Shown here: positions 1-5,218 of the stretch, piece by piece | Position numbering within the stretch: position 1 is the first letter of the stretch | Layout of the letters: every line of letters begins with the position of its first letter | Position numbers and translations under genes: made by a program | Notes under the pieces: model-generated | Seen by the model: the letters and a program-made list of their open reading frames with translations, nothing else | What the model was told of the DNA's origin: nothing | The model's database searches: none | NCBI GenBank assembly: GCA_034439815.1 | Contig: JAWXBD010000267.1 | Span: forward strand, 1 to 5,218 | DNA from: JAEUIT01 sp034439815 | GTDB taxonomy: Bacteria > Planctomycetota > Phycisphaerae > Phycisphaerales > SM1A02 | Direction: 5' to 3' | DNA length: 5,218 nt

Positions 1-65
1 GAAGCCCGCCGACGGCACGAAGCCACAATGATCGACGATCGCTGCTGACAGCAAACAGGCATTGC

Positions 66-99
66 AAAAGGGGTCGCGCACGCGTGCGCGACCCCTTTT
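66..99 (-). terminator. Strong palindromic intrinsic terminator closing the tkt-rpiB unit
   Basis: A 15-bp perfect stem (66-80 pairs with 85-99) surrounds a CGCG loop, so the whole 34 bases are self-complementary. The stem has a GC-rich core of GGGGTCGCGCA and is flanked by AAAA/TTTT, so each strand ends in a short U tract. Seen on the minus strand it begins 19 bases after the rpiB stop codon, the expected place for the operon's terminator. Because it is symmetric, it could also stop transcription coming from the left, and so may serve a convergent gene outside the window. The U tract is only four bases, partly made of the stem itself, but the stem is very stable. Confidence 0.9.
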
Positions 100-118
100 C
101 ATTTGTGCGGCGCGCGGC

Positions 119-586
119 TCAGCGTCGGCTGAGCGACTCGATGGCCCGCGCCTCGATTGCGTTTACTTTCGCGAGTCGCCGTGCATGGCGCGCTTCATTG
201 GTGTAGGTCGCTTCGATATACGCGCGCACCATTTCTTCAGCGACCGCTGTCCCGATGACGCGGCCACCGAGCACCAGCATGTTCATCGCATCATGTTCGA
301 CGCCTTGATGGGCGCTGTAATGATCGGAACAGTTGCCGGCGCGGACACCGGGAATCTTGTTGGCCGCGATGCTGGCGCCGATTCCGGAGCCGCACAGCAT
401 CAGGCCCCGATCTGCCTGACCATCGACCACCGCGAGGCCGACTTTCTCAGCAAAATCGGGGTAGTCAACCGGCTCTGTCGAATGCGTCCCGACGTCGATG
501 ACCTCATGGCCAAGCGCCTTGATGAACGGCACGAGGTGCTGTTTCAGCGCGAAGCCCGCATGGTCGGAGCCGACCGCGATTCTCAC
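119..586 (-). CDS. rpiB: Ribose-5-phosphate isomerase B (RpiB/LacAB family)
   Basis: This cytosolic enzyme interconverts ribulose-5-phosphate and ribose-5-phosphate in the non-oxidative pentose-phosphate pathway. The protein is 155 residues, normal for RpiB (about 145-155). Visible family motifs are the N-terminal IAVGSDHAG (residues 3-11, with Asp8 and His9 at the phospho-sugar site), CGSGIG with the likely catalytic Cys65, the NKIPGVRAG segment (77-85), HDAMN with His98 matching the ring-opening His of the E. coli enzyme, LGGR, and the C-terminal RHARR (133-137) whose arginines bind phosphate. Ser67 stands where E. coli has Thr. The GTG start at 586 is chosen because the family begins exactly there and a GAGGG ribosome-binding site sits 8 bases upstream; the reading frame stays open for 172 more codons, but that extension is an antisense-like arginine-rich shadow of tkt. 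The start overlaps the tkt stop (GTGA), implying translational coupling. No key residue is missing. LacA/LacB-type isomerases are relatives, but the tkt neighbour favours RpiB. Confidence 0.96.
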   Translation of the reverse strand: MRIAVGSDHAGFALKQHLVPFIKALGHEVIDVGTHSTEPVDYPDFAEKVGLAVVDGQADRGLMLCGSGIGASIAANKIPGVRAGNCSDHYSAHQGVEHDAMNMLVLGGRVIGTAVAEEMVRAYIEATYTNEARHARRLAKVNAIEARAIESLSRR

Positions 587-2712
587 GGGTCGGCCCTCTT
601 CCCATGCCGTTCGATCTGCTGCCGCACGGCGGCAACGACCGCGTCGACCGTGAATCCAAAATGCTTCTGCAGGTCCTTCAGCGGAGCAGACGCGCCGAAC
701 GTGGTCATGCCCACGACGGCGCCGTCGAATCCGACGTAACGCTCCCAGCCGAGCGCTGCGCTCTGCTCGACCGCGACGCGGGCTCGAACCGTTGGAGGGA
801 ACACCACATCGCGATACGCCGCATCCTGCCGAGCGAACACGCTCCAGCACGGCATGGAGACGACGCGACTGCGCACACCTTCGGCCGTCAGTTGCTCGTG
901 CGCTTCGAGGCACAGCTGCACTTCGCTGCCTGTGCCGATCAAAATCACGTCCGGTTCCGGATCGTCTCCCGCAAGTACGTATGCGCCGTGCGCAGCGCCG
1001 CTCGCCGGCGCGTATCGCGTGCGATCGACTGTCGGCAGATTCTGGCGCGAGAGTGCCATGGCGCACGGCTCGTGTTTCGTGTTCATTGCGATGCGATAGC
1101 ACTCGACCGCCTCGTTCGCATCCATCGGCCGAAAGACATGAATACCCGGCATCGCGCGAAGAGAAACGAGATGCTCAACCGGCTGGTGCGTCGGCCCATC
1201 CTCGCCGACACCGATCGAATCGTGCGTGAATATGTGCAACACAGGAAGACCCATGATTGCGCTCAGTCGCAGCGCGCCCCGGCAGTAATCACTGAAGATC
1301 AGAAAGCCCGCTGTGAACACGCGGATGCCGCACAGTGCCATGCCGTTCGCGGCGGCGCACATCGCGTGCTCGCGGACGCCCCAGTGCACGTTGCGGCCCC
1401 CAGGATTGCCGCGGGACAGATCGCGTTCGCCATCGAGGAGCGTCTTCGTGGAGGGAGCAAGATCGGCGCTGCCGCCCATCATCCACGGCACGCTCTTCGC
1501 AATCGCGTTCAAGATCTTGCCGCCGGCCACGCGTGTCGCCATGCCCTTCGGATCGACAGGGAACGTCGGCAGCTGCGCGTCCCAGTCTGCGGGCAGGCCG
1601 CCGGATGCGAGCAGGTCGATCTCCGCAGCCAGCTGCGGATACGCGTCGCGATAGCGCGCGAACAGCTCGTCCCAGCGGGCTCGTTCGGTCGCACCGCGCG
1701 AGCCCAGCAGTTCTGCGAAGCGTTCGCGCACTCCTTGGGGGACGAGGAACTTCGCATCGTCCGGCCAGCCGTAGAAACGCTTCGTGGCGCGAATCTCGTC
1801 TTCACCAAGCGGTTCACCGTGCGCGGACGCTGTGTCCTGCTTCTTCGGTGCGCCCCATCCGATGTGGCTGTCGACAATGATCATCGTCGGACGATCATCG
1901 TTGCCGCGCGCCGATTCGTACGCGCTGACGAGCAGCTCGACATCGTTCGCATCCGTCACGCGCAGCACGTTCCAGCCGTAGCCGAAGAACCGCGTCGCGA
2001 CGTCATCGGAGTACGCGAGCTCGGTCTTGCCTTCGATCGTGATGTGATTGTTGTCGTAGATCCAGCACAGATTCGCGAGCCGCAGATGGCCCGCGAGCGA
2101 CGCCGCTTCGCCTGAGATGCCTTCCATCAGGCATCCGTCGCCGCAGATTGCCCATGCACGGAAGTTGAACAATTCATAGCCGGGCCGGTTGTAGCGCGCG
2201 GCGAGCCAACGCGAGGCCATCGCCATGCCGACGCTGTTCGCGAGCCCTTGGCCAAGCGGACCGGTCGTCGCTTCGACGCCGGTGGTCATGTGCGATTCGG
2301 GGTGGCCCGGGCACCGGCTGCCGAGCTGCCGGAACTTTTTGATGTGATCAAGCGGCACCGCGAGTTCGCCCGTGGGTTGACCATCGACATCGAGCTGCGG
2401 CACCGCCGTGAGATGAAGCAGGCCGTAGAGCAGCATCGACGCGTGACCGTTCGACAGCACGAAGCGGTCGCGGTTCAGCCAGCGCGGTGCGCTGGGGTCG
2501 TAGCGCAGCACGCGCTGCCACAGCGCATACGCAACTGGTGCAAGTGCCATCGGCGTGCCCGGGTGGCCGGAGTCCGCCGCCTGCACTGCATCCATCGCGA
2601 GTGTGCGGATGGTGTTGATTGCGAGCGCATCGATGACCGGAACATCGAACGCGGTACCAGCTCGGAGCGTGGCAGTCGGCGGAGCAGTCACAGTGGTCGG
2701 AGCAATGGTCAA
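583..2712 (-). CDS. tkt: Transketolase
   Basis: This thiamine-diphosphate enzyme transfers two-carbon ketol units between xylulose-5-phosphate and ribose-5-phosphate or erythrose-4-phosphate, linking the pentose-phosphate pathway to glycolysis. From the TTG start it is 709 residues, slightly above the usual 660-690 because of an N-terminal tail of about 25 residues. The N-terminal ThDP domain shows SGHPG (His50), SNGH (His90), GPLGQG (151-156), GDG (191-193) and DNN (220-222), and SAHGEPLG with His298. The pyrimidine-binding domain has MATR (Arg394), APS (Ser421), the cofactor-activating Glu448 in VREHAM, and GEDGPTHQP with Asp505 and His509. SRQNLP holds the phosphate-binding Arg556, and the C-terminal domain contains IGTGSEV (592-598). 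All known catalytic positions are present. TTG at 2712 is preferred because GAAGGGAA lies 7 bases upstream and the tail fits relatives; an in-frame ATG at 2838 would add 42 low-complexity residues. The stop overlaps the rpiB start by four bases. The alternative identity, dihydroxyacetone synthase, is unlikely in this context. Confidence 0.97.
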   Translation of the reverse strand: MTIAPTTVTAPPTATLRAGTAFDVPVIDALAINTIRTLAMDAVQAADSGHPGTPMALAPVAYALWQRVLRYDPSAPRWLNRDRFVLSNGHASMLLYGLLHLTAVPQLDVDGQPTGELAVPLDHIKKFRQLGSRCPGHPESHMTTGVEATTGPLGQGLANSVGMAMASRWLAARYNRPGYELFNFRAWAICGDGCLMEGISGEAASLAGHLRLANLCWIYDNNHITIEGKTELAYSDDVATRFFGYGWNVLRVTDANDVELLVSAYESARGNDDRPTMIIVDSHIGWGAPKKQDTASAHGEPLGEDEIRATKRFYGWPDDAKFLVPQGVRERFAELLGSRGATERARWDELFARYRDAYPQLAAEIDLLASGGLPADWDAQLPTFPVDPKGMATRVAGGKILNAIAKSVPWMMGGSADLAPSTKTLLDGERDLSRGNPGGRNVHWGVREHAMCAAANGMALCGIRVFTAGFLIFSDYCRGALRLSAIMGLPVLHIFTHDSIGVGEDGPTHQPVEHLVSLRAMPGIHVFRPMDANEAVECYRIAMNTKHEPCAMALSRQNLPTVDRTRYAPASGAAHGAYVLAGDDPEPDVILIGTGSEVQLCLEAHEQLTAEGVRSRVVSMPCWSVFARQDAAYRDVVFPPTVRARVAVEQSAALGWERYVGFDGAVVGMTTFGASAPLKDLQKHFGFTVDAVVAAVRQQIERHGKRADP
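594..598 (-). promoter_or_regulatory. Ribosome-binding site of rpiB inside the tkt 3' end
   Basis: On the minus strand the sequence GGAAGAGGG lies just ahead of the GTG start, with the GAGGG core at 598-594 and seven bases between it and the start codon. It pairs with the CCUCC of the 16S tail found in this window. It lies within the last codons of tkt, which supports the GTG start at 586 and coupling of rpiB translation to tkt. Confidence 0.65.
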
Positions 2713-2719
2713 AGGACGG

Positions 2720-2732
2720 TTCCCTTCGGGAA
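2720..2732 (-). promoter_or_regulatory. tkt ribosome-binding site in a small hairpin
   Basis: The minus strand reads TTCCCGAAGGGAA, a 5-bp stem (2732-2728 with 2724-2720) closed by a GAA triloop. Its loop and 3' arm form the purine-rich GAAGGGAA that should act as Shine-Dalgarno sequence for the TTG start at 2712, with seven bases between. The presence of this site is the main reason for choosing TTG. Whether the hairpin limits ribosome access is inference; a stem of five pairs is only modestly stable. Confidence 0.5.
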
Positions 2733-2878
2733 TCGCGTTGCGGGAAAGCGACGAGAACGGATGATAACGGTGCGGCGGCACGGGTCGCGCGGACGAACGC
2801 GCTGCGTGGGCGAACGTGATTCCCTGAGTGCTCCTCATCGGTCCTGTGTGCCCGTTGAGGTGCGTGCGATCTGACGAA

Positions 2879-3955
2879 TCAGCGCCGATGGGCTGCGACC
2901 AGTGCGGCGAGACGGCGGACTGTGAGGGGTGCGCAGCCTTCCGCCTTGTTGTTGACGATGACCCAGGCCGCAAAATCAGCGCTCGCGGCCTCAGCGATCA
3001 ATGCCGCGATGTCGGCGAGCGCGCCCGCGTCCAGATCGACGAGCCGGTCAAACGGCTGGTAGCGCTCCGAAGCCGCTTCGTACCCTTGGCTGTGACCGAG
3101 CAGCCATCGGACGAGAAGCGCAGGCTGCTGTAATGCGGGCCATCCACCTTCGGACAGCGCCGTCGCCTGCTCGGCGATCGTCGGCAACGTCGGATGGACG
3201 GCGAAACCGTGGCTCACGTTCGCGCCGCGCAGAATGGCGGCGTAGCGGAGGGCCCACGGGCGCGCGAGAAGTTCCCGATTGCGAACTTCGATGGCATAGA
3301 GCGGTCCGACCGGAAGGCTGTTCGTGAACGACTCGAGTCGGTCGAGGAGCCGGTGTGCGCCGCCGTGGCGTCCACTCGTCGTGAGATCGAGCGGCAGGAA
3401 CTGAAACACGATCGGGCCGATGCGGTCAGCGAGCCCTTCCACCGCCGGTGCGATGACGAAGTCGCGCGCGAACGTGGCGTCAAGAAACCGCGGATTCTCA
3501 AAGGACTTGCCGCTTGGTTCCGAGGTCTTGCCGAACGTGCCACCGCGTTCGTCGGCATCCGGGCGGGTCACGGACTGATGCGCTTTGATGACAAAGCGGA
3601 AGCCCGCGGGCACGAGCGCGGCGAGTTCCGACGCTTCGGTGCGCCCGAGAAGCGAATAGAACGCGCGGTCGAGCGCCACCGTCCGCAGCAGCGGGTGGCG
3701 GGCGTATGCCGCCAGTCCGCATCGTGCGAGATCGATGGCTCGCGCGTTGTCGGAAAAGAGGAGCCCGCGCCAGCCCGGGAACGCCCACGACGATGTTCCG
3801 AGACGGAGCGTGGATGGAAGCTGCGACGCGATGGCGACGTCTTCCGCTACGGCGGGTTGATTGGCAACGACGGCAAGCGCCCGGTCGAGAGGCGAATCGC
3901 CGAAGAGCACCCCTTGGTCGATACGGAGAGGATCGTGCGGCGGACGGCGTGCCAT
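2879..3955 (-). CDS. DUF72 family protein (YecE-like, predicted TIM-barrel fold)
   Basis: The protein has 358 residues and belongs to the DUF72/YecE family, whose biochemical role is not established. Visible family blocks, in order, are LGTSSWAFPGWRG (52-64), VALDRAFYSLL (93-103), PAGFRFVIKAHQSVTR (116-131), GPIVFQFLP (180-188), YAIEVRNREL (220-229) and the near-terminal VIVNNKAEGCAP (332-343). These match the family's GTSGW, FYR, F-x-K-T, Q-LP, E-R and NN signatures. It is longer than the usual 240-290 residues because of about 50 extra N-terminal residues carrying DQGVLFGDSPLD, and through inserts around 135-160. No signal peptide or membrane helix is seen, so it is probably cytosolic. The ATG at 3955 follows the channel gene's stop by 21 bases, suggesting co-transcription, but no clear ribosome-binding site precedes it, so the start is less certain than the family call. 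The tkt start lies 166 bases downstream with no terminator between. Confidence 0.9.
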   Translation of the reverse strand: MARRPPHDPLRIDQGVLFGDSPLDRALAVVANQPAVAEDVAIASQLPSTLRLGTSSWAFPGWRGLLFSDNARAIDLARCGLAAYARHPLLRTVALDRAFYSLLGRTEASELAALVPAGFRFVIKAHQSVTRPDADERGGTFGKTSEPSGKSFENPRFLDATFARDFVIAPAVEGLADRIGPIVFQFLPLDLTTSGRHGGAHRLLDRLESFTNSLPVGPLYAIEVRNRELLARPWALRYAAILRGANVSHGFAVHPTLPTIAEQATALSEGGWPALQQPALLVRWLLGHSQGYEAASERYQPFDRLVDLDAGALADIAALIAEAASADFAAWVIVNNKAEGCAPLTVRRLAALVAAHRR

Positions 3956-3976
3956 GCAATCAACGGGTGAGTGAGG

Positions 3977-4684
3977 CTATGGAGCTGTCCGCGGCAACAC
4001 CGCGAGCCGAGCGATGAAGATCGCGGGGATGAAGACGCCGCAGATCGATTCCAGCATGACCACGGAGCGGGCAGCGCCCCGCGCCGGAACGATGTCGCCA
4101 TACCCGATCGTGGTGAGCGACATGAACGAGAAGTACAAGGCGTCGCTCCAATCCATGGCCCGCACGATCGCGTCACCCCCCGCATGCAGCGCCATACCGT
4201 CCGCGGCGAATCTATACGAGCCCGCATTGTGGAATGAGATGGCGTTGTGCACCACCGCGAAGCCGACGCCAACCATGAGGTAGATCGCGATGCCGCCATA
4301 GATCCGGTCGTCGATCAGGGCATGCGAGCGGAACACGGACCGACTGATCGCGACAATTGCGATGAGATAGACGAGCGCCATGAGCGGTGCCGCGATACCG
4401 CCAAGCGCGTGCTCCGGATTTCCGTGCGCGAAGAAGGCGAGCACCGCGAGCGCGGCGCCTGCCGCGATAGCCGATGCAACGGCCCAGGCCCGCGTCGAAA
4501 GGATGAAGACGCCAAGGAACGGCACGATGGCCAGCAGCGTTGGATACAGCGAGTCCGAGAGTCCGGACTCGTCATCAAAAACAGGTTGGACGGCAATCAA
4601 GACAGCGAGCGAGATCAGCACCGGGAGGCAACGATTCTTGAGCCAATGCCAGGGCGAGCGTCGGCGCAAAGTCGGATCATCCAT
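3977..4684 (-). CDS. Potassium-channel-like membrane protein (Ion_trans_2 pore domain, six helices)
   Basis: This 235-residue inner-membrane protein probably conducts potassium. The decisive motif is TTIGYGD at 191-197, the potassium selectivity filter, preceded by a pore helix (about 179-190) and flanked by hydrophobic helices at about 128-150 and 206-230. Four further hydrophobic segments lie at about 18-36, 46-63, 67-86 and 94-114, giving six helices in all. The fourth lacks the regularly spaced arginines of a voltage sensor. A basic N-terminus (LRRRS...LKNR) fits a cytosolic start. The C-terminus ends about five residues after the last helix, so there is no RCK or cyclic-nucleotide domain. 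ATG at 4684 is chosen because upstream in-frame ATGs at 4729 and 4795 add polar, unfamily-like sequence; the best ribosome-binding candidate, AAAGG at 4702-4698, is rather far (13 bases). It is probably the first gene of the leftward run that continues with the DUF72 gene. The transported ion and gating signal are inferred from the family only. Confidence 0.88.
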   Translation of the reverse strand: MDDPTLRRRSPWHWLKNRCLPVLISLAVLIAVQPVFDDESGLSDSLYPTLLAIVPFLGVFILSTRAWAVASAIAAGAALAVLAFFAHGNPEHALGGIAAPLMALVYLIAIVAISRSVFRSHALIDDRIYGGIAIYLMVGVGFAVVHNAISFHNAGSYRFAADGMALHAGGDAIVRAMDWSDALYFSFMSLTTIGYGDIVPARGAARSVVMLESICGVFIPAIFIARLAVLPRTAP

Positions 4685-4764
4685 GGCGGCATTGTGGCCT
4701 TTGGGCCCCCGTCGCACGTCGAGGCACATCACCCGGCACCGCTCTGAGGTTTGGAGCGATGCGA

Positions 4765-4787
4765 CGCGGTCCCCGGAAGGGACCGCG
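4765..4787 (-). repeat. GC-rich 9-bp hairpin upstream of the channel gene
   Basis: CGCGGTCCC (4765-4773) pairs perfectly with GGGACCGCG (4779-4787) around a five-base loop. No U tract follows on either strand, so it is not a standard intrinsic terminator. It sits about 80 bases ahead of the channel gene's start and could be part of its 5' leader or a second, back-up structure behind the rRNA terminator. Its role is unknown. Confidence 0.5.
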
Positions 4788-4926
4788 CACAACAACGCAC
4801 GCCGCTAAAGGCCGCGAGCCTCGAACCGCCGCTCCCTGCGACCCCTTCTCTCGATGCGGCCGGACGCGACGGGGGGGCGGAGTCTGCGAGGGCGAGGGCG
4901 AGCCGACCCGCGACGCATAAATCGGC

Positions 4927-4965
4927 AAAAAAGACAACCGCCCTGACGAATGCCAGGGCGGTTGT
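4927..4965 (-). terminator. Intrinsic terminator of the 16S rRNA transcript
   Basis: A perfect 12-bp stem, ACAACCGCCCTG at 4934-4945 pairing with CAGGGCGGTTGT at 4954-4965, encloses an eight-base loop. On the minus strand the stem is followed, after one C, by six T residues (4932-4927), the classical layout of a rho-independent terminator. It lies 166 bases beyond the 16S 3' end with no gene between, so it should end the rRNA transcript. On the plus strand the stem is followed by TTCTATATAT, a weaker tail, so the minus strand is the main direction. Confidence 0.9.
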
Positions 4966-4984
4966 TTCTATATATCAAGAAACA
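4963..4984 (-). repeat. AT-rich 7-bp hairpin overlapping the terminator stem
   Basis: TGTTTCT (4963-4969) is the reverse complement of AGAAACA (4978-4984), with an eight-base AT-rich loop. Three bases (4963-4965) are shared with the outer end of the terminator stem, so the two structures compete only for those three pairs. It is likely a processing or stabilising element of the trailer or simply chance; the stem is weak. Confidence 0.35.
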
Positions 4985-5090
4985 GTTGGGCGCCTTCAGC
5001 GAGCGTTACCGCATCGCTTTTCCGCAGGATTATCCCCCTCGTGAGAGGAAAATCCGGGAATGCGGACGAGAGTGTGTTGACGAATTCGGG

Positions 5091-5106
5091 TCCGGATCTC
5101 TCCGGA
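5091..5106 (-). repeat. Hairpin in the 16S trailer (TCCGGA arms)
   Basis: Two copies of the palindromic hexamer TCCGGA (5091-5096 and 5101-5106) flank a four-base loop and can form a 6-bp stem-loop in the rRNA precursor, about 25 bases after the mature 16S end. It may belong to the precursor-processing region. The 5' flank of 16S, with which a trailer normally pairs to form the RNase III stem, lies outside the window. Confidence 0.4.
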
Positions 5107-5112
5107 ACACCG

Positions 5113-5218
<106 letters not shown>

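Noticed and set aside
2..31. Possible C-terminus of a plus-strand gene (KPADGTKPQ then TGA)
   Set aside because: Only nine codons are visible, another frame stops at 46-48, and nothing identifies a family. A convergent gene is plausible given the bidirectional terminator, but cannot be supported.
587..1102. 172-codon upstream in-frame extension of rpiB
   Set aside because: It is arginine-rich and overlaps tkt in another frame. RpiB family proteins begin at the GTG at 586, where a ribosome-binding site is present.
604..2115. Long plus-strand open frame (503 codons) antisense to transketolase, plus many smaller plus-strand frames across the window
   Set aside because: The translations are rich in Arg, His and Ala with no domain motif, and they lie opposite well-conserved enzymes. 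They are frame shadows typical of GC-rich DNA.
2760..2800. Promoter-like TTATCAT on the minus strand ahead of tkt
   Set aside because: No TTGACA-like hexamer lies 16-18 bases upstream, so the -10 resemblance alone is too weak to report as a promoter.
2713..2973. 87-codon N-terminal extension of transketolase
   Set aside because: It overlaps the end of the DUF72 gene, has low-complexity composition and does not resemble transketolase. The TTG at 2712 has a better ribosome-binding site.
4800..4835. tRNA-like GGTTCGAGGC on the minus strand
   Set aside because: The flanking bases do not form a five-pair T arm, and no acceptor stem, anticodon arm or CCA can be drawn around it.
4751..5044. Plus-strand 97-codon frame across the rRNA trailer
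   Set aside because: It runs through the terminator and hairpins, has no ribosome-binding site and has biased low-complexity composition.

Overview
The window is GC-rich bacterial DNA. Every gene I can support reads leftward, on the minus strand. In transcription order, from right to left, it holds: the 3' end of a 16S rRNA gene, an intrinsic terminator, a small six-helix potassium-channel-like membrane protein, a DUF72 protein, transketolase, and ribose-5-phosphate isomerase B. A strong palindromic terminator closes the series.

Organism: the 16S tail carries the bacterial anti-Shine-Dalgarno sequence. Its signature bases (GGGACTAAGTCG before the AACAAGG block, and a GGCTGGATCACCTCC end), together with GC-rich protein genes, remind me of Gemmatimonadota. 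This rests on memory of a short conserved stretch and is tentative; a GC-rich proteobacterium is not excluded.

Layout: positions 1-65 hold nothing I can assign. Positions 66-99 are a perfect palindromic terminator. Positions 119-2712 are rpiB and tkt, which overlap by four bases (GTGA) and form a non-oxidative pentose-phosphate unit. Positions 2713-2878 are a 166-base spacer with the tkt ribosome-binding site. Positions 2879-3955 are the DUF72 gene and 3977-4684 the channel gene, 21 bases apart. Positions 4685-5131 are non-coding: the spacer after 16S with small hairpins, a strong terminator at 4927-4965, and a GC-rich leader before the channel gene. Positions 5132-5218 are the 16S 3' end.

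Function: transketolase and RpiB act on linked steps. RpiB interconverts ribulose-5-phosphate and ribose-5-phosphate, and ribose-5-phosphate is a transketolase substrate, so their coupling makes metabolic sense. The channel and DUF72 genes lie upstream on the same strand with no terminator between them and tkt, so read-through is possible, but nothing shows that they share a function with the pentose-phosphate genes.

The most notable point is that the 16S gene appears unlinked from 23S: it is followed within about 200 bases by a terminator and then protein genes, with no tRNA or 23S start. Otherwise this is a housekeeping region. I see no mobile element, CRISPR array, defence module or evidence of a new multi-gene system.
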